A program made the position numbers and the translations under genes. Shown here piece after piece: positions 33,999 to 42,599 of a stretch of DNA of 64,000 nucleotides. Numbering within the stretch: the stretch's first letter is position 1; every line of letters begins with the position of its first letter. Source of the stretch: Sphingomonas sp. LT1P40 (GTDB taxonomy: Bacteria; Pseudomonadota; Alphaproteobacteria; Sphingomonadales; Sphingomonadaceae). Under the pieces are notes generated by a model. That model had not been told where the DNA came from and made no database searches. It saw only the letters and a program-made list of their open reading frames with translations. The stretch spans positions 310,001 to 374,000 of the forward strand of contig NZ_JAXOJT010000001.1 of NCBI RefSeq assembly GCF_036663835.1. Reading direction: 5' to 3'.

Positions 33999-34187
33999 CT
34001 AGCTCCGGCTGCCGCGCGCCCGGTCGATCAGCGCGACGATCACGACCAGCGCGATGCCAACGCCGAGGCCCGCGAGGAAGCCGATCGATGGCTGGCCCTT
34101 CACCACCCCGATCATCGTGCCGACAATCAGGCTGAGGGCGAGCAGGGCGCCGCCGGCAACCGGCGCGGGCTTGGTATTGCGGTCCAT
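33999..34187 (-). CDS. small membrane protein, 62 aa
   Basis: A 62-residue protein with two hydrophobic segments (APVAGGALLALSLIVGTMIG and IGFLAGLGVGIALVVIVALI) and a basic tail (RARGSRS). It is convergent with the kinase gene, ending 3 bases from it. An earlier in-frame ATG at 34199 is possible; neither has a strong ribosome binding site. No family recognised. Confidence 0.55.
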   Translation of the reverse strand: MDRNTKPAPVAGGALLALSLIVGTMIGVVKGQPSIGFLAGLGVGIALVVIVALIDRARGSRS

Positions 34188-34335
34188 GGCGGTGCCCATG
34201 CCACGTCGCGCGCCGCGATGCCATCGTCCACGTACAAGATGGTTTTCCGGGAATTTACCCTTGTTGGACACCGAAATCGCAAGGTCACAGTATATTGCCG
34301 CGGGATACCGGCCCAGCCGCCACGCAGGAGCGCCA

Positions 34336-34572
34336 ATGTCCGACGCCATCGCCCCCCAGATGTCGCCAATCCCTTATCTCGCCGACCGTGCGCATGTGCA
34401 TGACGCAGCCGACCTGATCCGCAACTTCGGCGACGATGCCGGGTTCGAGGCGGCGGCGCGGGCGGACCGGTATCGCGATCTGGGCAACCACATCAATTTT
34501 TGTCGCTGGCGTCAGATAGAGCGGCTGATCGTGCTGATGTCGGTTAACCGCGCCGTCGGCACCGTCCACTGA
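34336..34572 (+). CDS. hypothetical protein, 78 aa
   Basis: A 78-residue soluble protein (MSDAIAPQMS..., with NHINFCRWRQIERLIVLMSV). It is a single helical domain with no metal or catalytic motif. ATG is preceded by CAGGAG at 5 bases, a strong ribosome binding site. I do not recognise it. It lies alone, upstream of a zinc-ribbon protein. Confidence 0.6.
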   Translation: MSDAIAPQMSPIPYLADRAHVHDAADLIRNFGDDAGFEAAARADRYRDLGNHINFCRWRQIERLIVLMSVNRAVGTVH

Positions 34573-34644
34573 GCGCGCGCCGGTTGCGGGTGTCACACGC
34601 ACTTCCTAGCTAAAGGGCTGTTTGAGCCTGAGCAGGAGTAGTCG

Positions 34645-35013
34645 ATGCGTAGTGCCGAAGCGGTAGCCGGAATGATGTGCCCCGTGTGCAAGGTGGGCCT
34701 CCACATGAGCGACCGGCAGGGGATCGAGATCGATTATTGCCCGCAATGCCGCGGCATCTGGCTGGATCGCGGCGAGCTGGACAAGATCATCGAGCGCAGT
34801 GTCGCTGAGGACGCGCCCGCCGCGCCGGTTGCCCCGAAGGCTCCGCAAGCGCCGCAGCCACCGATGCCGCCACAAGGTGGGCCATGGCAGCAGGGCGGCG
34901 GCTATCAACAGCAACAGGGCTATGGCGACCGGGGTTACGACAATCGCGGCTATGGCGACCGTGGCTATCACGGGAAGCGGAAGAAGAGCTTTCTGGAGAA
35001 TTTGTTCGATTGA
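34645..35013 (+). CDS. zf-TFIIB domain-containing protein
   Basis: A 122-residue protein with a TFIIB-type zinc ribbon at the start: CPVCKVGL and DYCPQCRGIWLDRGELDKI hold two CxxC pairs. The rest is a low-complexity tail of Pro-Gln and Gly-Tyr repeats (GYQQQQGYGDRGYDNRGYGD) ending in basic residues and FLENLFD. The zinc ribbon is usually a nucleic-acid or protein-binding unit. The long repetitive tail suggests a role in condensation or binding, but none is shown. Confidence 0.85.
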   Translation: MRSAEAVAGMMCPVCKVGLHMSDRQGIEIDYCPQCRGIWLDRGELDKIIERSVAEDAPAAPVAPKAPQAPQPPMPPQGGPWQQGGGYQQQQGYGDRGYDNRGYGDRGYHGKRKKSFLENLFD

Positions 35014-35014
35014 T

Positions 35015-35143
35015 TTATCCTCCCCGGCACGGGGAGGGGGACCAGCGAAGCTGGTGGAGGGGGAGCGAGGCAACGGAATCCGGTGCCTTGATCCCCCTCC
35101 GTCATTGCTTCGCAATGCCACCTCCCCGTGCCGGGGAGGATAA
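35015..35143. repeat. 129-bp folded inverted-repeat element
   Basis: The ends TTATCCTCCCCGGCACGGGG and its exact complement CCCCGTGCCGGGGAGGATAA form perfect terminal inverted repeats of 23 bases. Inside are hairpins ACCAGC/GCTGGT, GGAGGGGGA/TCCCCCTCC (with AGGCA/TGCCT within) and CATTGC/GCAATG. There is no open reading frame. It sits between two convergent genes and may also terminate transcription from both sides. Similar elements are common in Sphingomonads; this one is MITE-like. Confidence 0.8.
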
Positions 35144-35146
35144 GGT

Positions 35147-36571
35147 TCAGGCCAGCGCCCCCACGATCGATTTTACTTCCATGAACTCGGCCAGCCCGTA
35201 TTTTCCATATTCACGGCCATTGCCCGACTGTTTGTAGCCGCCGAACGGCAACCCCGCGTCCGGCTGGCCGCCATTGATATAGACCATCCCCGCGCGTAGC
35301 CGGGGGGCGACGCGCTTCACTTCCTCGGGCGACCCGAACAGCACGGCGGACAAGCCATATTCGGTGTCGTTGGCGATGCGGATCGCGTCTTCCTCATCCT
35401 TGTAAGCGATGATCGTGACCACGGGTCCGAAGATTTCCTCCCGCGCGATCGTCATGTCGTTGCGTACGCCGGAAAAGAGCGTCGGCTTGACGAAATAGCC
35501 CGTTTCGACACCGTCCGGACGACCCGGGCCGCCGGTTTCCAGCTTCGCGCCTTCCTCCATCCCCTTGCGGATCAGTCCCTGAATCTTCTCCCACTGGCTC
35601 TTGTTGACCACGGGGCCGATGTGACGGCCTTCCTGTGCGGGATCGCCGGTCTGCACCGCCTTCATCGTTGCGGTGGCGATGGCGGCGGCTTCGTCGGCCT
35701 GGCTTTCATGAACCAGCATGCGTGCCGGCGCGATGCAGCTTTGCCCTGAGTTCATGATGACGCTGGCGAGACCGGTCGGGACCGCGCTGGCCAAGTCCGC
35801 GCCGGGCAGGATGACGTTGGGCGATTTGCCGCCCAGTTCCTGATGCACGCGCTTGACCGTGTCGGCGGCGTTCTTCGCTACCTGAATCCCCGCGCGGGTC
35901 GATCCGGTAAAGCTGACCATGTCGACATCCTTGTGGCGGCTGAGCGCGGTGCCGACGCCGGGACCGTCGCCCTGAACCAGGTTGAATACGCCCGCAGGTA
36001 CGCCCGCCGCATCGAGGATTTCGGCAAAGATCGCGGCGCAGGACGGCGCTTCCTCGCTCGGCTTCAGGATCATCGTATTACCCGCCGCCAGCGCCGGGGC
36101 AACCTTGGCGACGATCTGGTTCATCGGCCAGTTCCACGGGGTGATGAGCGCGACGACGCCGATCGGCTCATGGACCACGAGGCTGCGACCGATTTCTTCC
36201 GAAAACTCGAACTCGCGCAGCGCCTTGATCGTCGACATGAAGTGGCCGATGCCGCTGCCCGCCTGCGCAGTGCGGGCAAGGCTGATCGGCGCACCCATCT
36301 CCGCCGCCATCGCCTCGGCCAGATCGCCCGCGCGGTTCTTGTATTCGGCGAGGATCGCTTCGAGCAGCGCGACGCGCTCATCGACGCTGGTGCGCGAGAA
36401 GCTCTCAAACGCAGCCTTCGCCGCAGCGACGGCCTTGTCGACATCCGCGTCGGAGCCCAGCGTGATTTCGGTGACGGCGGATTCGGTGGCGGGATTGATC
36501 ACTTCGTGGCGGGTGCCGCCCTCGCTTTCGACCCAGGCGCCACCAATATAATGCTTCAAATAGCTGCGCAT
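35147..36571 (-). CDS. aldehyde dehydrogenase family protein
   Basis: A 474-residue NAD(P)+-dependent enzyme that oxidises aldehydes to acids. The nucleotide-binding region is TPWNWPMNQIVAKVAPALAAGN and FTGSTRAG; the general-base Glu is in ELGGKSPN; the catalytic Cys is in NSGQSCIAPAR; EEIFGPV and PFGGYKQSGNGRE complete the family motifs. The ATG at 36571 gives the normal family length; a much longer open frame upstream is only an overlap with the divergent gene. Substrate unknown. Confidence 0.95.
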   Translation of the reverse strand: MRSYLKHYIGGAWVESEGGTRHEVINPATESAVTEITLGSDADVDKAVAAAKAAFESFSRTSVDERVALLEAILAEYKNRAGDLAEAMAAEMGAPISLARTAQAGSGIGHFMSTIKALREFEFSEEIGRSLVVHEPIGVVALITPWNWPMNQIVAKVAPALAAGNTMILKPSEEAPSCAAIFAEILDAAGVPAGVFNLVQGDGPGVGTALSRHKDVDMVSFTGSTRAGIQVAKNAADTVKRVHQELGGKSPNVILPGADLASAVPTGLASVIMNSGQSCIAPARMLVHESQADEAAAIATATMKAVQTGDPAQEGRHIGPVVNKSQWEKIQGLIRKGMEEGAKLETGGPGRPDGVETGYFVKPTLFSGVRNDMTIAREEIFGPVVTIIAYKDEEDAIRIANDTEYGLSAVLFGSPEEVKRVAPRLRAGMVYINGGQPDAGLPFGGYKQSGNGREYGKYGLAEFMEVKSIVGALA

Positions 36572-36658
36572 CCTCGCCTCCGTTTTTCCTATATCGGGTA
36601 TGGTGACGTAGATGGCGGTGCGTGCGACGGGTTGCAACCTGAAACTGGAGTGAAGTGC

Positions 36659-37633
36659 ATGGTGCGTGTCGCAGTGATCGAACGGACTGGCGGACCCGAA
36701 GTGATCCAGTGGGTGGATCGCGATCTGCCGCCGCCGGGTGCGGGCGAAGTGCGCGTGCGGCATCAAGCGGTCGGGCTGAACTTCATTGACACCTATCAGC
36801 GCAGCGGACTGTATTCGATACCGCTGCCGAGTGGGCTGGGCAGCGAAGCGGCGGGTGTGGTCGAGGCGGTCGGTGCGGGCGTGGATACGCTGGCGGTGGG
36901 CGACCGCGTTGCCACCTTCGGGCCGGCGCTGGGTGCCTATGCGACCGAACGCAATATTGCAGCGGCGTCGCTGTTCAAGCTGCCCGATGAAGTCAGCAGC
37001 GAAACGGCGGCGGCGGCGATGCTGAAGGGGTGCACGGTCGAATTTCTGGTCGAACGTTGCGCGCGCGTGCAGCCGGGGATGACGGTGCTGCTGCATTCGG
37101 CGGCTGGCGGCGTCGGGCAGATCGCGGTGCAGTGGCTGAAGGCGGTCGGCGCAACGGTGATCGGCACGGTCGGATCGGCGGACAAGGCGGCGCGTGCGCT
37201 CGCGCTGGGGGCCGATCATGTGATCGAATATAAGAACGAGGATATTGCCGAGCGAGTCAGGGCGATCACCGGCGATGCAGGTGTCGATGTGGTGCTGGAC
37301 GGGGTGGGGGCTTCGACCTGGGAAGCGTCGTTGAAATCGACCGTGCGGCGCGGGCTGATCGTCAGTTTCGGCAATGCCAGCGGGCCGGTCGAGGGGGTAA
37401 GGCTGACGACGCTGAACCAGCATGGCGCACTGTTCGTGACGCGGCCGTCGCTGTTCAATTACTATGTGACGGCGGAGGAGCGTGCCGCAGGCGTGGCACG
37501 GCTGTTCGAGATGCTGGCGTCCGGCGCGGTCGAGGTCGAGATCGGCCAACGTTTCGCGCTGGAAGATGCGGCGGATGCGCACCGCGCGATCGGTGCGGGG
37601 GAGACGGTGGGCTCGACGGTGTTGCGACCTTAG
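36659..37633 (+). CDS. quinone oxidoreductase (zinc-less MDR family)
   Basis: A 324-residue member of the medium-chain dehydrogenase/reductase family. The N-terminal GroES-like domain ends around residue 120; the nucleotide-binding motif is HSAAGGVGQIAVQWLKA. LNFIDTYQRSGLY is typical of NADPH:quinone oxidoreductases, and zinc ligands are absent. It likely reduces quinones or alkenal-type substrates by one- or two-electron hydride transfer. It is divergent from the aldehyde dehydrogenase, with an 87-base shared promoter region. Confidence 0.93.
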   Translation: MVRVAVIERTGGPEVIQWVDRDLPPPGAGEVRVRHQAVGLNFIDTYQRSGLYSIPLPSGLGSEAAGVVEAVGAGVDTLAVGDRVATFGPALGAYATERNIAAASLFKLPDEVSSETAAAAMLKGCTVEFLVERCARVQPGMTVLLHSAAGGVGQIAVQWLKAVGATVIGTVGSADKAARALALGADHVIEYKNEDIAERVRAITGDAGVDVVLDGVGASTWEASLKSTVRRGLIVSFGNASGPVEGVRLTTLNQHGALFVTRPSLFNYYVTAEERAAGVARLFEMLASGAVEVEIGQRFALEDAADAHRAIGAGETVGSTVLRP

Positions 37634-38922
37634 CGCTTTTTCCGGCTCAATCGCGTGATAAACGCCGCGTTGCGCAGCGCCTGAAGCGGGATCGATGTGA
37701 GATCGAGCGATTCCCCCTCGGCGTGCGCGCCATTGCCCGCCGCGCCGAGCCCGGCGAGCGTATCGACGTCCGCCGCGACGAACGCGGAGTCCGCCGCGCC
37801 GCGTCGCGCCGGGTCCATCTCCGCCATTTCGGGCAGTTTCAGGTCGCGGTTCACGGCGTTGAGCTTGGCCAGCAGCGCGCGGTTGCCTTCGGTGGGCGAC
37901 ATTGGCGGATAGCCGTCCTGAAACTCGAGTCTGGCGGTGGTGCCGGGCAGATTCTTTGCGACGATTGCCTGCATCGCGGCGCGCGTCCTAGCATCCTGTT
38001 CGGGCGTGAGCGAGCGCAGATCGCCGCGCGCGACGGCGGCTTCGGCGACGATGTTGGTCTTGCCCGATGCGCTGACCTGATAGCCATTGTCGGCGAGCGT
38101 CGCGGGGGTGCCCGCCGCCATCGTGCCGATATTGAAGGTCAGGTTCTTCTCCGGCAGCGTGCGTCGGAACTCGTCGAGGACGCGCGCCATCTCATACGCC
38201 GCACCATAGCCCAGATACGTCCCGAACACGCCGGACGAATGCCCGGTCTTGCCGGTGGTGCGCAGTGTCCAGTTGGCCGAACTGCGCCGCGCGACGGTGC
38301 CGTAATCCGTGCCGTCCTCGCGCATCAGTCCTTCATATTCCAGCGCCACGTCCGCCCATTTGCCCGCGGCGATCAGGTCGCGGCGGGCGACGGCGATGGG
38401 CGCGCCGACGCGTTCCTCGTCGCCGGTCAGCACGATCTTGATGTCCGCCCCCTTCAGCGTCCCCGCCGCCTGCATCGCGCGCAGCGCGGCGATGATGACG
38501 ACGATGCCGCCCTTGTCGTCACCGATGCCCGGGCCGGTGGCGCGATTGCCGTCGCGCACGAATTTCTGGAACGGCGACTCCGCCTCGAACACCGTATCCA
38601 GATGCCCGATCAGCAGGATGCGCTTGCCTTTGCCGTTGCCCGTATGCGTCGCGATCAAATGCCCGGCGCGCCCGGTTTCTTTCATGTCGATCCACTCGAC
38701 CGCGAAGCCCAAGGGTTCCAGCTCGGCGCGAACCATCTCGCCGACTTTCGTCACGCCGGGCAGGTTGAGCGAGCCGCTGTTCTGGTTGACCAGTTTTTCG
38801 AGCAGCGCAACGTGTTGTTCGGTCTGCGCTTTCACGGTTTCCGCCATTTTACGTTCGGGCGCGGTCTGGGCGGTTGCGGGGAGGGCGGCGAGAAGCGCCA
38901 GCGGCGCGAGGAGTTTCAGCAT
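37630..38922 (-). CDS. secreted M20 family metallopeptidase
   Basis: A 430-residue zinc peptidase of the carboxypeptidase G2/ArgE class. The signal peptide is MLKLLAPLALLAALPATAQT. The metal site shows IGHLDTV (His), GIGDDKGG (bridging Asp) and TGDEERVG (Glu base), with later HAEGESL and a dimerisation domain (TGKTGHSSGVFGT). The C-terminus is basic. It likely cleaves a small peptide or amide in the periplasm. A four-base overlap with the convergent quinone oxidoreductase marks its 3' end. Confidence 0.92.
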   Translation of the reverse strand: MLKLLAPLALLAALPATAQTAPERKMAETVKAQTEQHVALLEKLVNQNSGSLNLPGVTKVGEMVRAELEPLGFAVEWIDMKETGRAGHLIATHTGNGKGKRILLIGHLDTVFEAESPFQKFVRDGNRATGPGIGDDKGGIVVIIAALRAMQAAGTLKGADIKIVLTGDEERVGAPIAVARRDLIAAGKWADVALEYEGLMREDGTDYGTVARRSSANWTLRTTGKTGHSSGVFGTYLGYGAAYEMARVLDEFRRTLPEKNLTFNIGTMAAGTPATLADNGYQVSASGKTNIVAEAAVARGDLRSLTPEQDARTRAAMQAIVAKNLPGTTARLEFQDGYPPMSPTEGNRALLAKLNAVNRDLKLPEMAEMDPARRGAADSAFVAADVDTLAGLGAAGNGAHAEGESLDLTSIPLQALRNAAFITRLSRKKR

Positions 38923-38973
38923 GGCGGACAGGCTAGGCCGCCCGCCATGCCGACGCAACGTGCAGTGTTTGGG

Positions 38974-40026
38974 TCAGTCGATCTTCAACGCGGCCTTGAT
39001 GTCCGCCCATGCGACGAACTTGAAGTTCTGGGCCGCGGGCGGGTTATAGCCGTCTTGCGCGACGAACAGGCCGCCGGGGTAATTGGGACCGAAATCGCCG
39101 GGGGCGAAGTCGATCCCGTCGGTTTCTTCCGTGGCGCCGAAAGTGCTGCCCGCGGCGATACGGAAGCGACCGACATAGCTGTCGTCCGACAGGCGATAGA
39201 CCGCATAGGCGTGGTCGCCCTGGCTGGAGACGATCAGGTAACCGCGATTGCCGCTGCCTTCGGGCGCGAGCGTCACGCCCTCGGTATCCACGACGATGTT
39301 CTTGCCGTCGGCGGGGGCGATCAGCGTTCCTGCGACCGGGCCATCGGCGCGGGCGTCGAAGCGCCAGACGCCCGCGCTTTCCTCACCGACATAGAGGCGG
39401 TGGGTGCGTTCGTCGGCGACACAGCCTTCGGACTGGGTCGCCAGCTTCATCGTGCGGACGAGCTTGCCGGTAGGAACCGCGCTGGACAGGTCGAGTTCGA
39501 CCTGCCGGATCGTGCCGTCCTTGATAACGTTGAATGCATGCAGCTTGCCGCCGGCGCGGTAGAGGCAGAAGCCATAGGCCTCACCCGTGCCGACTGCGAC
39601 CGTGCCCAGCGAGGTCAGCTTCGCGGTGGCGGGGTCGAGCCGGAACAGCGCCAGCTTGGCATTCTTGCGATCGTTGCGGTCGCTGGCGGCAACGATGATG
39701 CCGAGTGGCCCCATGTCCTTCAGATCGACATTGTTAACCTGACCCGCGTCGATGAAGAAGCGGTCCTTGCCCGCAAGATCATAGACGTGCAGCCCGGCCT
39801 TTTTGTCCGTGCCGACGATCAGGCTGGCGGACGGGTCCGCCGGATTGCGCCAGATTGCGGGATCGTCGGCGGCATCGGCGTTGGCGGTGCCGACCGCCTC
39901 TGTTTCCCCGCGCGCCTGAACCGACGCGGCGGGGGTGATGGGAACGACCGGGACCTCGCGGCCGGTGGTGGCGCAGCCTGCCGCCGCGAACGGCAGCAGA
40001 CTGAACATCAGGATGTTCTTCAGCAT
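38974..40026 (-). CDS. beta-propeller phytase (3-phytase), lipoprotein
   Basis: A 350-residue secreted phytase. The signal peptide ends in FAAAGCATT, a lipobox. DAADDPAIWRN is the hallmark of the calcium-dependent beta-propeller phytase family, with further propeller segments (GTDKKAGLHVYDL, LYVGEESAGVWRF, TDGIDFAPG). It should remove phosphate from inositol phosphates at the outer face of the cell. Its start overlaps the end of the TonB receptor gene by one base, so the two are co-expressed: the receptor is upstream. Confidence 0.9.
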   Translation of the reverse strand: MLKNILMFSLLPFAAAGCATTGREVPVVPITPAASVQARGETEAVGTANADAADDPAIWRNPADPSASLIVGTDKKAGLHVYDLAGKDRFFIDAGQVNNVDLKDMGPLGIIVAASDRNDRKNAKLALFRLDPATAKLTSLGTVAVGTGEAYGFCLYRAGGKLHAFNVIKDGTIRQVELDLSSAVPTGKLVRTMKLATQSEGCVADERTHRLYVGEESAGVWRFDARADGPVAGTLIAPADGKNIVVDTEGVTLAPEGSGNRGYLIVSSQGDHAYAVYRLSDDSYVGRFRIAAGSTFGATEETDGIDFAPGDFGPNYPGGLFVAQDGYNPPAAQNFKFVAWADIKAALKID

Positions 40027-42380
40027 CAGAAGGCAAGCCGTGCCATGATCTGGAACACGGGACCAGCAGTCTCACGCTCCAGTTCATATTCGTCGAAGTC
40101 GCGGTCGATCTGGTTCTGGATCGTCGTGAATTTGTTGAACGCTTCTTCCTTGGCACCGTTCAGCAAGTTGGAACCGACCGCGCGGATCGTGAAGCTCTTG
40201 CCGAAGCGCTTCTCGACGAACACCTCCAGATCGGCACCGTAGGTGGTGGTAACTTCCTCACCGACATTGCGGTCGATCGCCGTGCCCTGCTTGCGATAAG
40301 TCGCGCCGAACGCGCCGCCGAAGCTGGGGAAATTCTGGATGAAGCCGAAATTATAGACGATGTCGGACTGTCCGTTGAAACGGCGATCGCTGAGTTCGTC
40401 GGTGATGTCGCTTTCCAGCAGCGACAGATTGCCGAACACGCCGGTGTCCGGAAGGCCGAGGAAGCCCAAGCTGGTCGAGACGTCGAACTCGACGCCGTAA
40501 ACCTGGCCGTCGCCGGTGTTGCGCGGCTGGTAGACCCAGGTGATTTCGTCATCCGTGGGATCGTTCGGATCGCCAAGGTCGGTGGCGACGCCGTTGACGC
40601 CCGTGTTGAACACTTCGACCAGGTCCTTGATGTCGCGATAGAAGAAATTCACGCCGATCACGCCGGTGCGGCCGATACGCTGTTCAAAGCCGAGGTCCGC
40701 GCCCCAGGCCGATTCCGGCTTGAGCAGCGGATTGCCCTTGAAGTCATTGTCGCCCAATTCCTCTTCGAGCGTGATCGGGCTGATATAGTCGAAGCGGGGG
40801 CGGCGCACGGTGCGCGCGACGGAGGCGGTGACGCGGCCGCCATTGCCGACGCTGATCTTCGCCGATGCGCTGGGCAGGAAATGGTCGTAATCCTGATCGA
40901 TCGCGCCACCGCCAAAAGTGAAGTCGTCAATTCGGACTTTGGTATTCTCGTAACGAACGCCAGCTTCCCACTTCACCGGGCCGGTATCGCCCTCGATCAG
41001 CACGAACGCATCCTTGCGCTCTTCGTTGATCTTGCTCAGGCCGCCCGCGATCGGATCGAACCCGACAAAGCCCATGGCGTTGAGATCGGGGCTCAGCTTG
41101 AACTGGCTATAGCCAGTGTGGAAGCTGGTAGCGAGGTTGAAGCGCTGGCGATCGGCCTCGCGGATGTCGGTATCGCGGACCTTGTTTTGATAGAAACCGC
41201 CGAACACCAGATCGATGCCTGTGCCGAGTGCGGCCTCATGCTCGATCCCGGCCGAGAATTCCTTGTCCACGATATCGGTGTCGAAGCGGTCGCCGGTGAA
41301 GCGGGGAGCGGCGCGATCGAACTCGATCTCGTTCTCGGTTTCCCACTGCTTGTCGGTGAATTTGGAGAAGCCGGCCTTCAGCTTGGTCTCGCCCGCCGCC
41401 CATTCATGCGAAATCTTGGTGGCGATGCTGAAGCTGTCGAGCTTGATGCCGTTGATATTGCTGTTGTCGACCAGCAGATTTCCGCCCGCGCCGTTGCGGA
41501 TCGACCCGCCCGAGCTGGTCGCCGTGCTGTACTCGAACGAACGCTCGGTCTCCAGACGATCGGTGTGGACGTAGAAGCCGCTCAGCTCGAAATCGGTGGT
41601 GTCGCCGTCGATATTATAGGTGGCGTTGAAGGCATAATCGGTGCCGTCGCGCGTGTCGGACTGATCCTCGCGGTTGTTGAGCGCCGCGCCGGGCTCGTCG
41701 TAGCGCAGGCTGAACTTCTTTTTCGGATTATAACGGCCCTGGACGTTGGCACCGAGCAGGATGCGGCCGGGTCCGACCTGGCCACCGAACACCGCTCCAA
41801 GGCTGGGCTTCACCTCGCCATCGTCGAAACGCAGCGCGCCGGCGCGGAGGTAACCGCCGTCGAGCTGATAGCCGTCGCGCAGCACGATGTTGAGCGTGCC
41901 CGCGACGGCGTCACCGGTGCGGCGCGCGGAGGAAGAGCGGACGATCTCGACCTGCTTGATGAGTTCGGCCGGAATGCGGTCGAGGAAGAAGCTGCGGTCG
42001 GCGTTCGATCCGGGGACCTTTTCGCCGTTGATCAGGATCTGCGTATAGCCGGGGTCGAGGCCGCGAAGGCGCGCGCCGTCGCTCTCGATCACGTCGGACA
42101 GGAAGGTGACTGAGGGCACACGCTTCAGTGCGTCACCGGCGGTCAGCGGCTCGAAGCGCTGAAAGAAATCCTGATCGTACACCAGCTCCGGCTCGGCGCC
42201 TTCGCTGCGGTTGCGATAGGCGATCGTGCCGTTGACCACCACGTCGGCGGCGGTTTCGATTTCGGTTTCGGCCGGGGCGTCGCTTTCGGCCTCTGCGGTC
42301 TGCGCAGCGGCGGGCGCGGCAAGCGAAAGGGCGAGTGCCGTGGCGCTGATTCCGGCAAGCGTGGTGAAGGTCGAACGCAT
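40026..42380 (-). CDS. TonB-dependent receptor linked to phytase
   Basis: A 784-residue outer-membrane receptor. The signal peptide ends near LAAPAAAQ; the plug has YTQILINGEKVPG and EIVRSSSARRTGDAVAGTLNIVL, and the protein ends with phenylalanine (MARLAF). Co-transcription with a beta-propeller phytase suggests uptake of phytate or of its products. A Pho-box-like sequence is about 93 bases upstream, which fits induction by phosphate starvation. The ligand is inferred, not shown. Confidence 0.93.
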   Translation of the reverse strand: MRSTFTTLAGISATALALSLAAPAAAQTAEAESDAPAETEIETAADVVVNGTIAYRNRSEGAEPELVYDQDFFQRFEPLTAGDALKRVPSVTFLSDVIESDGARLRGLDPGYTQILINGEKVPGSNADRSFFLDRIPAELIKQVEIVRSSSARRTGDAVAGTLNIVLRDGYQLDGGYLRAGALRFDDGEVKPSLGAVFGGQVGPGRILLGANVQGRYNPKKKFSLRYDEPGAALNNREDQSDTRDGTDYAFNATYNIDGDTTDFELSGFYVHTDRLETERSFEYSTATSSGGSIRNGAGGNLLVDNSNINGIKLDSFSIATKISHEWAAGETKLKAGFSKFTDKQWETENEIEFDRAAPRFTGDRFDTDIVDKEFSAGIEHEAALGTGIDLVFGGFYQNKVRDTDIREADRQRFNLATSFHTGYSQFKLSPDLNAMGFVGFDPIAGGLSKINEERKDAFVLIEGDTGPVKWEAGVRYENTKVRIDDFTFGGGAIDQDYDHFLPSASAKISVGNGGRVTASVARTVRRPRFDYISPITLEEELGDNDFKGNPLLKPESAWGADLGFEQRIGRTGVIGVNFFYRDIKDLVEVFNTGVNGVATDLGDPNDPTDDEITWVYQPRNTGDGQVYGVEFDVSTSLGFLGLPDTGVFGNLSLLESDITDELSDRRFNGQSDIVYNFGFIQNFPSFGGAFGATYRKQGTAIDRNVGEEVTTTYGADLEVFVEKRFGKSFTIRAVGSNLLNGAKEEAFNKFTTIQNQIDRDFDEYELERETAGPVFQIMARLAF

Positions 42381-42472
42381 CTGAATTAGTCCCCCGAGGT
42401 GAGTCGAGGGGCCGGTTAGGCGCGCGGTGTGTCAGTCCGGTGTGATTTGCGTTTCAATGTCGGGTCAGCATG

Positions 42473-42490
42473 ATGACAAAATCGTGACGT
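42473..42490 (-). promoter_or_regulatory. Pho-box-like direct repeat upstream of the phytase operon
   Basis: On the minus strand, two GTCA half-sites 11 bases apart (ACGTCACGATTTTGTCAT) match 12 of 18 positions of the PhoB box consensus CTGTCATAAATCTGTCAY. The site is upstream of the receptor/phytase operon, whose products would provide phosphate. Binding by PhoB is inferred. Confidence 0.5.
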
Positions 42491-42515
42491 TGCCGGAATG
42501 GCACGTTGCACCGCA

Positions 42516-42549
42516 CAAACGAAAACGCCCGGGCCTGTCGACCCGGGCG
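42516..42549 (-). terminator. intrinsic terminator of glnA
   Basis: On the minus strand CGCCCGGG and CCCGGGCG pair around 8 bases and are followed by TTTTCGTTTG, about 50 bases after the glnA stop. Classical rho-independent form. Confidence 0.85.
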
Positions 42550-42599
42550 TCTCGCTGTCCGGCGCCGCTTCCCCCCGGAACGGCGCTGCGAACCGGCGA

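Noticed and set aside
34606..35121. Minus-strand frame opposite the zinc-ribbon gene
   Set aside because: The plus-strand frame shows two CxxC pairs and a normal ribosome binding site; the minus frame has none of these and spans the repeat element.
35147..37582. 811-residue reading frame starting upstream of the aldehyde dehydrogenase
   Set aside because: The first 330 residues overlap the divergent quinone oxidoreductase on the other strand and have no conserved content; the enzyme begins at 36571.
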